This document shows positions 1 through 9,197 of a stretch of DNA of 64,000 bases, piece after piece. Origin of the DNA: Rheinheimera faecalis (GTDB lineage Bacteria; Pseudomonadota; Gammaproteobacteria; Enterobacterales; Alteromonadaceae). How positions within the stretch are numbered: the stretch's first letter is position 1; each line of letters opens with the position of its first letter. A model generated the notes under the pieces. That model was not told where the DNA came from, did not search any database, and worked only from the letters and a program-made list of their open reading frames with translations. The stretch covers positions 124,001-188,000 of the forward strand of contig NZ_JAJOYT010000004.1 of NCBI RefSeq assembly GCF_021290965.1. The letters are read 5' to 3'. The translations under genes were made by a program, and so were the position numbers.

Positions 1-146
1 TGCGTTATCAGGCTGATTTGCAGCAAGCAGAGCAGCAGGGTAAAAAAGATAAGGTCATGAAGTATAAGAAAAAACTGGAAGAAACAACCAGCGAGATCAA
101 AAGACTTAATGATCAGCTAAGCCAGTTGGAGCAACTGCCTCAGTGA
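1..146 (+). CDS. C-terminal end of a coiled-coil protein (partial)
   Basis: An open frame enters from the left edge and stops with TGA at 144-146. The visible 47 residues are charged and Gln/Lys/Glu-rich with heptad-like spacing (ending QLSQLEQLPQ), so this is the C-terminal end of an alpha-helical, probably coiled-coil protein. The family cannot be named from this fragment. It converges on the minus-strand phosphoesterase that ends at 172. Confidence 0.6.
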   Translation, partial: RYQADLQQAEQQGKKDKVMKYKKKLEETTSEIKRLNDQLSQLEQLPQ

Positions 147-171
147 ACGCGGTAATAGCTGAAATCAGGCG

Positions 172-2190
172 CTACTGCGCCTGACTATTTTTCAGCGAGC
201 TTAACTCGCCTGTTTGCATATTCAGCATAAAATCCCCATTCGGCTGGCCTTGTAAAAAACCATCAATAATGTGAAATAAAGCGGCAAACTTATATCTGCT
301 GTATTGCGGCAGAGTCCATTTTGTCCAATCCTGTATTTGCGGTGCTGTATCTGGTTGTTGCAGTGTCGCAGTAAAAAAGCCGTACTCTTTCAGACGTGTT
401 GCAGGGATATCGGGCAAGGCCAGCTCACCGGCATTTTGTAAGCGGTAAAAATCCAGCACTAACTCAAAACCTGTCCATTTAGCTAAATCGTCCAGCTTTA
501 TTCCGGCGGCTTTTGCCTGGTTTTTAGCTTTTTGCCTTGCCTGTTGCCACTCAGTGCTTTGACTCAAGCCTTGCAATACCAGGGGGGAGAAGTCCTTCAA
601 TGTGGTTTTGCTGTTTAATTGGGAGAGCACTAGCATTTGTTCGCCATTTAAGGACAGCAATAATTGGCGTAGTTCGTCTGGCCAGTCGTTGGGCAAAAAG
701 CGTAAACGGGTTAGTTCACGTAAATGGCCGTTGGCAAATTCGCGATAGTTTTTCGACTGTAGAATGCTGGCATCCCACACAGCTTGTTTGTCTTGTTTTA
801 GCTGCTGCCATTCGTGCTGATAATGCTCAAATAACTGATTAAATCCAGGCACATCCTGAAGCACTATAGTTTGAACTTTTACTTGTTCCGGACCTGTCAG
901 TGTTAGCAATTTATATGCTGGTACATAAGCGGCTAAAGAGGGCGCCTGAATATTCACCAGACTATTGCCACTGTCAGAACTGACTACAGCAGTGTTGTTT
1001 AAATGCATATGGCCGCCTATATGCAGCTGTACGCCAAGGTCGGCCAGTCTTTCGCTGATTTGTGCTTTAGGGCTGCGCGATAACTGACCACGCTCTTCAC
1101 CTAATAAAGTAGCAATATGTTGGGTTTGGCCCTGATAAAACTCAATCATAGGGTAATGGCTGAAGGTGATTAGGGTTTTGCCCTGAGCTTTCGCGCGCGC
1201 CGCCACTTGTTTTACCCAGGCCATTACCTGTGGCTTGTAGTCAAACATGGTGTTGTAACCTGCGTTGCCTGAACCTTCGAAAGCGGCAGCTTCATTGCCT
1301 TTGCCTCTGTAACCAGCTTTGGGTTTATACACATTGGCGTCAATGGCCAATAGCCATACACCTTCAACAGGCTCCACCAGATAGCTGGCATCCGGGATAA
1401 CATGGCAGTTGCTATAGCCCTGTTTTTTGTAGGTTCCACCAGCACCTTGCTGACAAATTTCAAACTGACGTTTGGTGAAATCCGACTGAACCAGAGCTTC
1501 GGTGTAGCTGTAATTGCTGCTGGTGTAGCTGCTGTAAGGTGTTTCCCAGTAGAGATCTTCCGCTTTAGGGTAAAAACCAAAGTCTGAAAGTTCTGTCATT
1601 AACTCAAAGTAGCCCAGCTCTTTGACTTCTTCAGTGCAAATAACGTCTTGAGCTGATTTGCTGCAAGGCTCTGAACCTGGGCTAAAAATAGCTAAATGCC
1701 GGCCATCAGGTCCTAAATAATCGGGTTTACCTGCGGCATGGGCATAAGGCCGTACCGGATCGTGATTGCCTAAGGTCAACAAAAACTTCAGGCCATGGGC
1801 TTTGCTGTACTGCTGCAGGATTTGTTTTAAACCACGTATATGGACGCTTTGGCCATCGTCACTAAAATCGCCAGGCAGTACCACCAGCTGGACCTTTCGA
1901 CGCACCAAATCATCTAAAGCGGCGCGCAACGCAAAATAGTTTTCGTTAAAAAGCCGGGTGGATTGCAGCTGAGCAGCCATAGTGCGGATGGTTGCAGCTT
2001 TGCCTTTGCTTTGGTCTTTGTTTCCACTGGTATTTTTAAGGCCTTTAAAGCTGCCATCGTTGAACTCTGCATAGACATCATGAAAATGGATGTCAGGTAA
2101 AAAGGCAATTTGTGTCGGAGCACTTTGTTCTGCTGAGGAGACTGGTAAACAAAACAGAGCCAATACAGAGCAAAAGAGGGCTGTTTTCAT
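172..2190 (-). CDS. Secreted calcineurin-like metallophosphoesterase
   Basis: A 672-residue protein with a signal peptide (MKTALFCSVLALFCLPVSSA). Metallophosphoesterase metal-binding motifs occur in order: D-I-H in FLPDIHFHD, GDFSDD, LGNHDP, the SHYP segment and GGHMHLN. The family hydrolyses phosphomono- or diesters with two metal ions; here the site is periplasmic or extracellular. I chose the ATG at 2190 because AAGGAA lies just upstream and the signal peptide starts there. The longer frame to 2265 runs through the upstream gene's terminator. It sits directly downstream of a TonB receptor on the same strand, so it may release phosphate or a nucleoside from the receptor's substrate; that coupling is inference. 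Substrate unknown. The C-terminal 250 residues are helical and uncharacterised. Confidence 0.88.
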   Translation of the reverse strand: MKTALFCSVLALFCLPVSSAEQSAPTQIAFLPDIHFHDVYAEFNDGSFKGLKNTSGNKDQSKGKAATIRTMAAQLQSTRLFNENYFALRAALDDLVRRKVQLVVLPGDFSDDGQSVHIRGLKQILQQYSKAHGLKFLLTLGNHDPVRPYAHAAGKPDYLGPDGRHLAIFSPGSEPCSKSAQDVICTEEVKELGYFELMTELSDFGFYPKAEDLYWETPYSSYTSSNYSYTEALVQSDFTKRQFEICQQGAGGTYKKQGYSNCHVIPDASYLVEPVEGVWLLAIDANVYKPKAGYRGKGNEAAAFEGSGNAGYNTMFDYKPQVMAWVKQVAARAKAQGKTLITFSHYPMIEFYQGQTQHIATLLGEERGQLSRSPKAQISERLADLGVQLHIGGHMHLNNTAVVSSDSGNSLVNIQAPSLAAYVPAYKLLTLTGPEQVKVQTIVLQDVPGFNQLFEHYQHEWQQLKQDKQAVWDASILQSKNYREFANGHLRELTRLRFLPNDWPDELRQLLLSLNGEQMLVLSQLNSKTTLKDFSPLVLQGLSQSTEWQQARQKAKNQAKAAGIKLDDLAKWTGFELVLDFYRLQNAGELALPDIPATRLKEYGFFTATLQQPDTAPQIQDWTKWTLPQYSRYKFAALFHIIDGFLQGQPNGDFMLNMQTGELSSLKNSQAQ

Positions 2191-2216
2191 CAGTGGCACT
2201 TTCCTTGATATTCCTT

Positions 2217-2250
2217 GAAAAATAAAAGGCCACAGGGATGCTGTGGCCTT
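2217..2250 (-). terminator. Rho-independent terminator after the TonB receptor gene
   Basis: A perfect 10-bp stem (AAGGCCACAG at 2226-2235 paired with 2241-2250) with a 5-base loop. On the minus strand it is followed by TTATTTTTC. It separates the receptor gene from the phosphoesterase, so the latter depends on read-through or its own promoter. Confidence 0.8.
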
Positions 2251-2287
2251 ATTGCTTTTTATCATCTAAACAACAGCAAGAACAGGA

Positions 2288-5068
2288 TTAGAAATCTGCA
2301 CGCAGACCTAAACTTACTCTTCTGCCTGAGAACTCATACATCACAGGGAAGGCTGGGTTCATGGTGTAACCCGTGGTTTCTTCGTCTGTAATATTGATGC
2401 CTTTTAAACTCAGTTTGACGTTATCAGTCAACTTGTAGCCTAAGGCTATGTCCGTCTGGCCGTAAGCGTCACGGTAAACCGGGTACATATTCAGGTGAAT
2501 GTACTCAACGTACTTGTCTTTATAGTTGTACGACACACGGGCATCAAAAACGTCGTTTTCGTAGTAAGCAGTAAAGTTATAGGTTTTATCGGCCAGACCT
2601 TCTGGTGGTGTTGGAATATCCAGATCCGAAGCGCCAGTTAAGGTATTGTCCAGCATAGTGTAGTTGGCGTTGATACCAAAACCGTCCAGTGATTCGCTGA
2701 TCATAGTCAGAGGCAACTGGGCTATGAGTTCCAGACCTGTAACTTTGTAAGAGCCTTCAGCATTGACTGGCTGGAAGACTTCGAAATCGTAGTAACCGTC
2801 CAGTGAACCGTCCGCATTACGTTTTTCAACGTCTTCTACTATACCGGTCAGCTCTTCACGCACTACGCCTTCGATATCTTTCCAGAAGTAAGAGGCTGCC
2901 AGAATACCGCCGTTTTCCATATACCATTCAACACCAGTTTCCCATTGCTTAGCCTTGGTTGGCTTCAGGCCAGGGTTACCGTCTTTGAAGCGGAATTCGT
3001 TCCAGCTAACAGTACGTTTATAGGCAATGTCGCCTAAGGCTGGACGCATCAAAGTTTCTGATGCAGCGGTACGCCAAATCACGTCTTCAGCCACTTCAAC
3101 TGTCAGGTTAAAGCTTGGTAATACATCGCTGTAGCTACCGTCTGCAGACACTGGGTCTTTAGTGTAGCCAGTGCTGCCATCCTGGTTTTGGATTGGGTGA
3201 TAACCAAAAGATAAAACGTCAGTATCTACTGCTCTTACACCAGCGTTTAATTTGCTTGGTAAGTCGCCAATTTCAAAATCAAAGTTGCTCATGGCGTATA
3301 AAGCTGTGACTTCTTCATCAACACGGTAGTACTGATTCACCTGAAATGGTGTGAAGAAACCTTCGTAACGGAAGGTGCGACGGGCATAGTCGTTTGAAAT
3401 CTGCATCCAGTTCAGGTTTTTCGCCTGGTAAGCACCGCCAGATGCGATATCTGTGACATAACCTAATTCACTGTCCTGCAAAGTACGTTTGTTCACGTAT
3501 GAACTGTCGCCTGCTGAAGGGCCCTGAATTTTGGTTTCGCCATAGTTACGTTCTTTTGATTTGTCAGTGTAACGCACACCAAACTGCACGCTGCTCAGAG
3601 CTGGCAACATGGACCATTCCAGCTCTTTTTTAAAGTCGAGCTGAGCAGCGTATTTGTCGTCCTGAACTTCTTCCAGTTGAGTTTCATAAGCTTCAAACAG
3701 GTATTTGTCAGCAGCGTTGTACATATCGATGCTGTTTGGGTTATCGCTCTTGATAGTTTCGCCACCATTGGCAGTCCAGCGGGTACGGGAAGGAGCATAG
3801 GCAACGTGCTTCAGGTTGGCGTAATCAGCTGTTTTTTCAGCACCTGAGAAACCTGCCAGCGCATTGATATCCCAACCGTTGACTTCCCAGTCCATAGTGA
3901 TGCTGTATTGGGTGAAGTCTGTTTCGTTAATACGTTCTTTGCTTAAAAATTCATGCTGAGTCGCGGTGTAAGACACGTCGGTCAGCACCACCATGCCGTA
4001 TTCAGCCAATGTGGTATCGTCGTATGCATGGATAGTTTCTAACGTACTGCGGCTTGAGGCAGAGTAAGCTGCTGCATCGTATTCATCTTCAGTGTTGTCA
4101 TAACCACCTAACATGGCATCAAAGGTCAGACTGAAGTTTGAGCTTGGCTTGTATTGTACCGAAGCCGTGCTGCCCCATTTGTCCTGCTCGCTTTGGAAGA
4201 CACGGTCGCCCACTTTGTCCTGGAAAATAATACGGCTGGTTTCGTCTTTATCTTTGAAATCACTGACGATCACGCCGGCATCACGTTCCAGTACTGCTGC
4301 TGCCTGAGTTGAGCGTGGTGCTGAAGCTTCAAGGAAACGACCCATAGGGCGGAAGTTGATACCAGAGTTTGAATCTGTTCTGTTATTGCGTTCTGCTTTA
4401 GAAAAAGACACTAAAGCACCCCAGTCACCCCAGGTATCGCTGGCGAGGAAAGAGAATTTAGGGTCGGTTTTTTCTGAGATCGAGTTATGAGCGCCTTCAG
4501 CAGAAACAACAAATTGTGCGTCGCTGTAATCAAAAGGCTTGGCAGTACCAATTTGCACTGAACCTGCGATACCACCTTCTTCATCGGCAGCTGTCGGTGA
4601 TTTTTGTACTGTTACACTTTGGATGATTTCAGAGGCAAAAATATCAAATTCCACATCGCGGCCACCGCTACCTGAAGCAGTTGCCAGGTTATTGATAGAC
4701 ACATGAGTAAATTCAGATGGCAAGCTTCGTACGTTGACTTTGCTGCCAAGACCTTTGTTACGCTCGATAGTGACGCCAGGCATACGCTGCAGAGCTTCAG
4801 CCAGGTTTTGCTCAGGGAAATCGGCGATGTCGGTAGCCACTATCGAATCAGAGAAACCAATGTTCTCTTTTTTCATATCAACGGCTTGCTCCAGACTTTT
4901 GCTGTAGGTGCCTTTGACTGCGATGACTTCAACTTTTTGCTCAGTCTGCTTGTCTTGTGCATAAGCAGGTAAACTGATGGCAGTGCCCAACACTAATTGA
5001 CCTATGGCCAGACTTAAAGCTGTGCGTTTTGATACAAGATGATGACGGTATTGATTCTGACTTTTCAT
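2288..5068 (-). CDS. TonB-dependent outer-membrane receptor, large carbohydrate/organic-ligand type
   Basis: 926 residues. A signal peptide ends near PAYAQ. A TonB-box-like segment (VEVIAVKGTY) is followed by a plug domain (SIVATDIADFPEQNLAEALQ, then RMPGVTIER), and a long beta-barrel closes with a terminal Phe (RVSLGLRADF), the normal outer-membrane sorting signal. Plug wording and length resemble the TIGR01782 class of receptors common in Alteromonadales and Xanthomonadales, which import oligosaccharides or other organic ligands. The actual ligand is not readable. The ATG at 5068 is preferred over 5092 because AAGGG stands upstream only of the former. Its neighbour downstream is a secreted phosphoesterase. 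Transcription would start in the AT-rich divergent region 5069-5620. Confidence 0.93.
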   Translation of the reverse strand: MKSQNQYRHHLVSKRTALSLAIGQLVLGTAISLPAYAQDKQTEQKVEVIAVKGTYSKSLEQAVDMKKENIGFSDSIVATDIADFPEQNLAEALQRMPGVTIERNKGLGSKVNVRSLPSEFTHVSINNLATASGSGGRDVEFDIFASEIIQSVTVQKSPTAADEEGGIAGSVQIGTAKPFDYSDAQFVVSAEGAHNSISEKTDPKFSFLASDTWGDWGALVSFSKAERNNRTDSNSGINFRPMGRFLEASAPRSTQAAAVLERDAGVIVSDFKDKDETSRIIFQDKVGDRVFQSEQDKWGSTASVQYKPSSNFSLTFDAMLGGYDNTEDEYDAAAYSASSRSTLETIHAYDDTTLAEYGMVVLTDVSYTATQHEFLSKERINETDFTQYSITMDWEVNGWDINALAGFSGAEKTADYANLKHVAYAPSRTRWTANGGETIKSDNPNSIDMYNAADKYLFEAYETQLEEVQDDKYAAQLDFKKELEWSMLPALSSVQFGVRYTDKSKERNYGETKIQGPSAGDSSYVNKRTLQDSELGYVTDIASGGAYQAKNLNWMQISNDYARRTFRYEGFFTPFQVNQYYRVDEEVTALYAMSNFDFEIGDLPSKLNAGVRAVDTDVLSFGYHPIQNQDGSTGYTKDPVSADGSYSDVLPSFNLTVEVAEDVIWRTAASETLMRPALGDIAYKRTVSWNEFRFKDGNPGLKPTKAKQWETGVEWYMENGGILAASYFWKDIEGVVREELTGIVEDVEKRNADGSLDGYYDFEVFQPVNAEGSYKVTGLELIAQLPLTMISESLDGFGINANYTMLDNTLTGASDLDIPTPPEGLADKTYNFTAYYENDVFDARVSYNYKDKYVEYIHLNMYPVYRDAYGQTDIALGYKLTDNVKLSLKGINITDEETTGYTMNPAFPVMYEFSGRRVSLGLRADF

Positions 5069-5620
5069 TCCCAAACCCTTAGCTACTATCATTATTTTTT
5101 TACCACTAGCCGGACAGGGCGGGCGTAATAGTGGCGCTCAACGACGGGCGAGAATACAGAGCAACTATGATGCTTTTATTTCAGTTCCAGACACATGCCA
5201 ATGTCGATTATGTAAATTAAATGAAAGTAAAAGATGTATTTAATGCAGATGATGAGTGAGACTGGATGTAACCGTTTTCATTTGGTTTGTTTTTTCTATT
5301 TAGGTTTAAGTTAATTAAAATCATGTGGTTACGTTTATTTCTTCAATTTTTTTTAAAGTGTCTGGCTGAAGGTTGTTTTATATTTTTTAAACAGCAATGC
5401 GGAAATAACAAGCCGTTTTTGTGCATTTAAAAGGCGACAAAGCGCGTTTTTTCTGCGATTAACTTTGCAACTTTATCTGAGCTGCATTGTTTTTGTTTTA
5501 GATCGAAGTCAGAGAAAATTAATCGTTGTGTCTGTCGTACTGTCGGGTGCAGTATATAAATTAATCAAGAAAACATAGCTTTATGCTGAGCAGAAACGAC
5601 TGAATACCATAGGAGTTGTT
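5069..5620. promoter_or_regulatory. Divergent intergenic region between the TonB receptor and DLH operons
   Basis: About 550 bp with no convincing gene. It is AT-rich in the middle (5215-5400, several T and A tracts), as expected for two divergent promoters. I cannot pick a confident -10/-35 pair. A GC-rich patch at about 5108-5155 lies in the receptor's probable 5' leader. No operator or riboswitch fold is obvious. Confidence 0.5.
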
Positions 5621-6511
5621 ATGTCTGATCGTAAAACGGCCAAAGATTTTCATCCACAAATCCTGCGTTTATTTGACCGTTATGTGCATGGTGATATCAG
5701 CAGACGTGATTTCTTAGCAGGTGCTGCAAAGTTCGCGGTGGCAGGCATGACAGCTGTGACTCTATTGCAGGCACTGGCTCCCAATTATGCCATGGGCCAG
5801 CAGATTCGGCCTGATGATCCACAATTAGATACTGAATATCTGACTTATCCAAGCCCTAAAGGCTATGGAGAACTAAGAGCTTATTTGGCAAAACCTAAAC
5901 AGATCAACAGCAAGTTACCTCTGGTTCTGGTGGTGCACGAAAACCGTGGTTTAAACCCTCATATTGAAGATGTAACACGCCGTCTGGCATTAGCTGGTTT
6001 TATTGCTTTTGCGCCAGATGCACTCTTTCCGCTAGGTGGGTATCCGGGGGATGAAGACAAAGCCCGCGCTCTGTTTAGTACTTTAGAGCAGGACAAAACC
6101 CAACAAGACTTTATTGAAAGCGTGCGTATTTTACAAAAACTGCCCCAAGGCAATGGCAAAGTGGGGGTTGTTGGTTTTTGTTATGGTGGCGGCATGGCAA
6201 ACTTTTTAGCCACAGAGTTACCAGACTTAGCTGCGGCGGTGCCTTTTTATGGTCGACAAGCTAATTTAGACAAAGTAGCAGCTATTCAGGCGCCGCTTTT
6301 GATCCATTATGCCAGCGATGATGAGCGGGTGAATGTTGGCGCTAAAGCCTATGACGATGCGTTAAAAGCTGCAGGCAAAAATGCCCAAAGTTATATCTAT
6401 CCGGACACCCAGCACGGTTTTCATAACGACACCACGCCACGTTACGACAAGGAAGCTGCAACGCTTGCGTGGGATAGAACCATTAAATTTTTTAAAAAGC
6501 ATCTGAGTTAG
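5621..6511 (+). CDS. Dienelactone-hydrolase family protein, Tat-exported
   Basis: 296 residues. The N-terminus carries a twin-arginine signal (SRRDFLAGAAKF, RR at 28-29), so a folded enzyme is probably exported to the periplasm. The hydrolase core shows the DLH triad: nucleophile Cys187 in GFCYGGG, Asp in YASDDERVN (233/234) and His265 in DTQHGFH. Family members hydrolyse dienelactones or related esters; the substrate here is unknown. AGGAG stands 6 bases before the ATG. It is the first gene of an operon with a cupin and a NudK-like NUDIX hydrolase, downstream gaps about 20 bp. DLH enzymes are often cytosolic, so the Tat signal is the unusual part. Confidence 0.9.
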   Translation: MSDRKTAKDFHPQILRLFDRYVHGDISRRDFLAGAAKFAVAGMTAVTLLQALAPNYAMGQQIRPDDPQLDTEYLTYPSPKGYGELRAYLAKPKQINSKLPLVLVVHENRGLNPHIEDVTRRLALAGFIAFAPDALFPLGGYPGDEDKARALFSTLEQDKTQQDFIESVRILQKLPQGNGKVGVVGFCYGGGMANFLATELPDLAAAVPFYGRQANLDKVAAIQAPLLIHYASDDERVNVGAKAYDDALKAAGKNAQSYIYPDTQHGFHNDTTPRYDKEAATLAWDRTIKFFKKHLS

Positions 6512-6530
6512 AATCAGGATTGAAGATGAA

Positions 6531-6896
6531 ATGAATTATCAGGCCATTAATTTTAAAGATAAATTTTCGAAGTTCGACAATCACTGGTCACCCCGTGTTA
6601 TTGCCGAAATGAATGACTACCAGTTTAAGCTGGTGAAAGTTGAGGGGGACTTTGTCTGGCACGATCACCCGGATACTGACGAAGTATTTATTGTAGTGAA
6701 TGGTGTGCTGGATATTGAATTTGAAGATGGCAAAGTGACCTTAGAAGCCGGAGAGATGTTTGTGGTGCCTAAAGGCGTAAAACATAAACCCGGTGCAAAA
6801 GCTGAATGCCAGATCCTGTTGGTTGAACCCAAAGGTGTAGTGAATACCGGAGATACCCAAAGCGCACTGACCGCCCTGAATGATGTTTGGATATAG
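6531..6896 (+). CDS. Small cupin-domain protein
   Basis: 121 residues forming a single cupin_2 barrel. Cupin motif 1 is visible as WHDHPDTDEVFIVVNG (two His and a Glu as metal ligands). Motif 2 is the EAGEMFVVPKGVKHKP stretch with the last His. Such one-domain cupins bind a metal and may act as isomerase, dioxygenase or sensor; no specific activity can be assigned. It lies 19 bp after the DLH gene and 17 bp before the NUDIX gene on the same strand, so the three are likely co-transcribed. It has no signal peptide and is cytoplasmic. Confidence 0.88.
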   Translation: MNYQAINFKDKFSKFDNHWSPRVIAEMNDYQFKLVKVEGDFVWHDHPDTDEVFIVVNGVLDIEFEDGKVTLEAGEMFVVPKGVKHKPGAKAECQILLVEPKGVVNTGDTQSALTALNDVWI

Positions 6897-6913
6897 AGTA
6901 AAAGGACTTTTTA

Positions 6914-7510
6914 ATGAGTGATAAAATCAGAAATATTCAGAAAACATTGTTGTCGGACAACTGGTACACCCTGAATAAATTTAGCTTTGAATATCAGAAC
7001 CATCATGGTCAGTGGCAACAGCAGCACCGTGAAGCTTACGATCGGGGCAATGGCGCTACTATTTTGTTGTACAACACTCTCAAAGGCACAGTGATCCTGA
7101 CGCGCCAGTTCCGTATGCCCACTTATATCAATGGCAATACAGATGGTTTACTCATTGAAACCTGTGCCGGCTTGCTGGAGCAGGATAATCCGGAAGATTG
7201 CATTAAGCGTGAGGCCGAAGAAGAAACCGGCTACAAAGTAGATAAAGTGCAAAAACTGTTTGAAGCTTATATGTCACCCGGTTCAGTCACTGAAATCATC
7301 CATTTTTTTGCGGCTGAATATGCCGAAGATATGCAGGTTTCAGCAGGTGGTGGTTTGGCGCATGAGCAGGAAAATATTGAAGTACTGGAACTGGATTTTG
7401 AACGGGCTTATTCGATGATAGGCACAGGTGAAATTAAAGACGGTAAAACTATTATGTTGCTGCAGTACGCAAAGATAAACGGCCTGATCACCAGCGGACA
7501 GCGCAGATAA
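6914..7510 (+). CDS. nudK: NUDIX hydrolase, GDP-mannose pyrophosphatase NudK-like
   Basis: 198 residues. The NUDIX box lies at [20 protein letters not shown] followed by TGY, with the REAEEETGY catalytic helix intact. The following [18 protein letters not shown] closely matches what I recall of E. coli NudK, which splits GDP-mannose and some other nucleoside-diphosphate sugars into GMP and sugar phosphate. Length fits NudK (about 190 residues). A Shine-Dalgarno AAAGGA precedes the ATG. It is the last gene of the DLH-cupin-NUDIX operon. The link between sugar-nucleotide turnover and an exported DLH is not obvious. Confidence 0.88.
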   Translation: MSDKIRNIQKTLLSDNWYTLNKFSFEYQNHHGQWQQQHREAYDRGNGATILLYNTLKGTVILTRQFRMPTYINGNTDGLLIETCAGLLEQDNPEDCIKREAEEETGYKVDKVQKLFEAYMSPGSVTEIIHFFAAEYAEDMQVSAGGGLAHEQENIEVLELDFERAYSMIGTGEIKDGKTIMLLQYAKINGLITSGQRR

Positions 7511-7554
7511 GGCGGTGTAGACACTTCTATTGGGTGAGTCACACAAAGAGGGCA

Positions 7555-7593
7555 GCTCTAAAGCACAGTTGGTACTAACCTGAGCTTTAGAGC
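7555..7593. terminator. Inverted repeat between convergent nudK and amidohydrolase genes
   Basis: A perfect 10-bp inverted repeat (GCTCTAAAGC at 7555-7564, GCTTTAGAGC at 7584-7593) with a 19-base loop, placed between two converging genes. There is no strong T tail on either side, so it may be a weak bidirectional terminator or an mRNA 3' end stabiliser. Confidence 0.45.
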
Positions 7594-7599
7594 CATAGG

Positions 7600-8979
7600 C
7601 TAACGTTTTAACGCTTCTTCAATAACCTGACCGTTTTGTTTGTATATCACGCCGTTTTTCATCACTAAATCAACATGTTGTAACAGGTTCATATATTTAA
7701 GCACATCGCCTCTTACGGCAATAATGTCAGCTACTTTGCCTGGGGTCACAGAACCGTATTTATCCTGCACTCCCATCATCACGGCTGGCCAGTAGGTCGC
7801 AGCTCTGATGGTTTCTATAGGGTCGAAGCCAAAATCGTCAACCCAGAGCGCCATTTCATGCCAGGTGGTCTGGCAATGAAACTTCATCGGAATGCCGACA
7901 TCTGTCCCCACCAGCATGACCACTCCGGTTTCTTTTAGCTGCTCAATTTTATGTTTTAGTGTGGGTTTGCGCAGCGGCACTAATTGGGTGTAACCCAAAT
8001 GGCCGGGCTTTTTAATGGACTGTTGAATATCGGCGATAGTGTCTGGCTTTAAGCCTCTGTGCCAGCAGGTGTTATCTAAATGCTCCGGATTTTTGACTGT
8101 ATCCTGATAACTCCACAAACCTTCAACAGTAGGCGTCCAGAACAGCAGGCCTTTAAACATACCAGTGCCAGTGCGTTCTTTAATGGCGGTCAGTACATCT
8201 TCTGGATAACCCGGTGCTGTGGTGAGGCCTGTGTGTTCAAAGTTATCAACACCAATTTCTATACCCCGGCGGATTTCATCAGGTTTGTGCGAATGCGCGA
8301 CAACTTTCATGCCCCGTTTATGGGCTTGCTGCACTATAGCTTCAGCCACTTCACGTGGCATATCGTCCTGATCAATCAGTTTCACTATGTCCATACCGGC
8401 GTCGGCTAACTGATTCACTTTTTTTATGGCGTCACTTTTGTCTTTCACAGCCCAGCGGTAACTTTTTTCCCAATCCCGAACTTGCCATTGTAAAAAAGGA
8501 CCTGAAGCGTAAAGGCTGGGGCCCGGGATTTCATTTTTAGCCAGTTTGGCTTTGATGATTTGAGTATCTTCCAGTGGTGCACCTAAATCCCGCACGCTGG
8601 TCACTCCTGCCAGCAATAACTGCACTAAACTGGCTGGCATAATTTCATCGGCAAAACGGTCTTTGTACTTAGCTTGCCAATGCACATAGTCGGCATGACC
8701 AGTCAGTTGTATATGGGCATGGCTCTCCCACAAGCCAGGCAGCAGATCATGGCCTTCGGTAGAGACCACTTTATATCCTTGGGGCACCTGTAATGTATCG
8801 ACTGAGCCCACTTGTTGAATGATGCCTTCGTCCACCAGGATAACGCTATTTCGGATCAGATTTTCAGCCGTACCATCAATCAGCCTGCCACCAACCAGTG
8901 CAATTTTTTCCGCAAAAATACTGGTGCTTGTGCCACAAAGCACAAGACTAACCATCAGTGAAATAACATGTTTTTTCAT
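7600..8979 (-). CDS. Secreted amidohydrolase-family protein
   Basis: 459 residues with a signal peptide (cleavage expected after SIFA). Amidohydrolase motifs are complete: ESHAHIQ (metal ligands H87 and H89), the Lys in DIVKLIDQDD, His in VAHSHKPDE, His in NFEHTGL and the catalytic Asp in GTDVGIP. The fold and order resemble imidazolonepropionase-like and Xaa-Pro/Xaa-Arg dipeptidase-type members that act in the periplasm of aquatic gammaproteobacteria. The precise substrate (cyclic amide, dipeptide or lactone) cannot be told. AGGGGCG precedes the ATG. It appears monocistronic. Confidence 0.9.
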   Translation of the reverse strand: MKKHVISLMVSLVLCGTSTSIFAEKIALVGGRLIDGTAENLIRNSVILVDEGIIQQVGSVDTLQVPQGYKVVSTEGHDLLPGLWESHAHIQLTGHADYVHWQAKYKDRFADEIMPASLVQLLLAGVTSVRDLGAPLEDTQIIKAKLAKNEIPGPSLYASGPFLQWQVRDWEKSYRWAVKDKSDAIKKVNQLADAGMDIVKLIDQDDMPREVAEAIVQQAHKRGMKVVAHSHKPDEIRRGIEIGVDNFEHTGLTTAPGYPEDVLTAIKERTGTGMFKGLLFWTPTVEGLWSYQDTVKNPEHLDNTCWHRGLKPDTIADIQQSIKKPGHLGYTQLVPLRKPTLKHKIEQLKETGVVMLVGTDVGIPMKFHCQTTWHEMALWVDDFGFDPIETIRAATYWPAVMMGVQDKYGSVTPGKVADIIAVRGDVLKYMNLLQHVDLVMKNGVIYKQNGQVIEEALKR

Positions 8980-9197
8980 AACGCCCCTGAATTGTTTTAT
9001 TTTTAGTCAATTTAAAGTAACTGGCGAACAGAGGGATATCAATGCGGTTCAACTGATATTACAGCGCAGTGGACTAGAGTTGAGTTTCTGCCAGAACCTC
9101 AGATATCTGAATATTTTTCCTTACAGTTTCATATACCTTGTCATCTTTAATTAAGCCACACTGACAGCATTCACTCAGGTCGACACGGAAACTAAAG

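Noticed and set aside
1402-1587. Small plus-strand open frame inside the phosphoesterase gene
   Set aside because: Antisense shadow of a well-supported gene, without ribosome site or recognisable motif. The same applies to other short frames overlapping real genes.
5260-5420. Replication or att-like AT-rich site between the TonB and DLH genes
   Set aside because: Only AT-rich composition; no repeats, boxes or integrase nearby.
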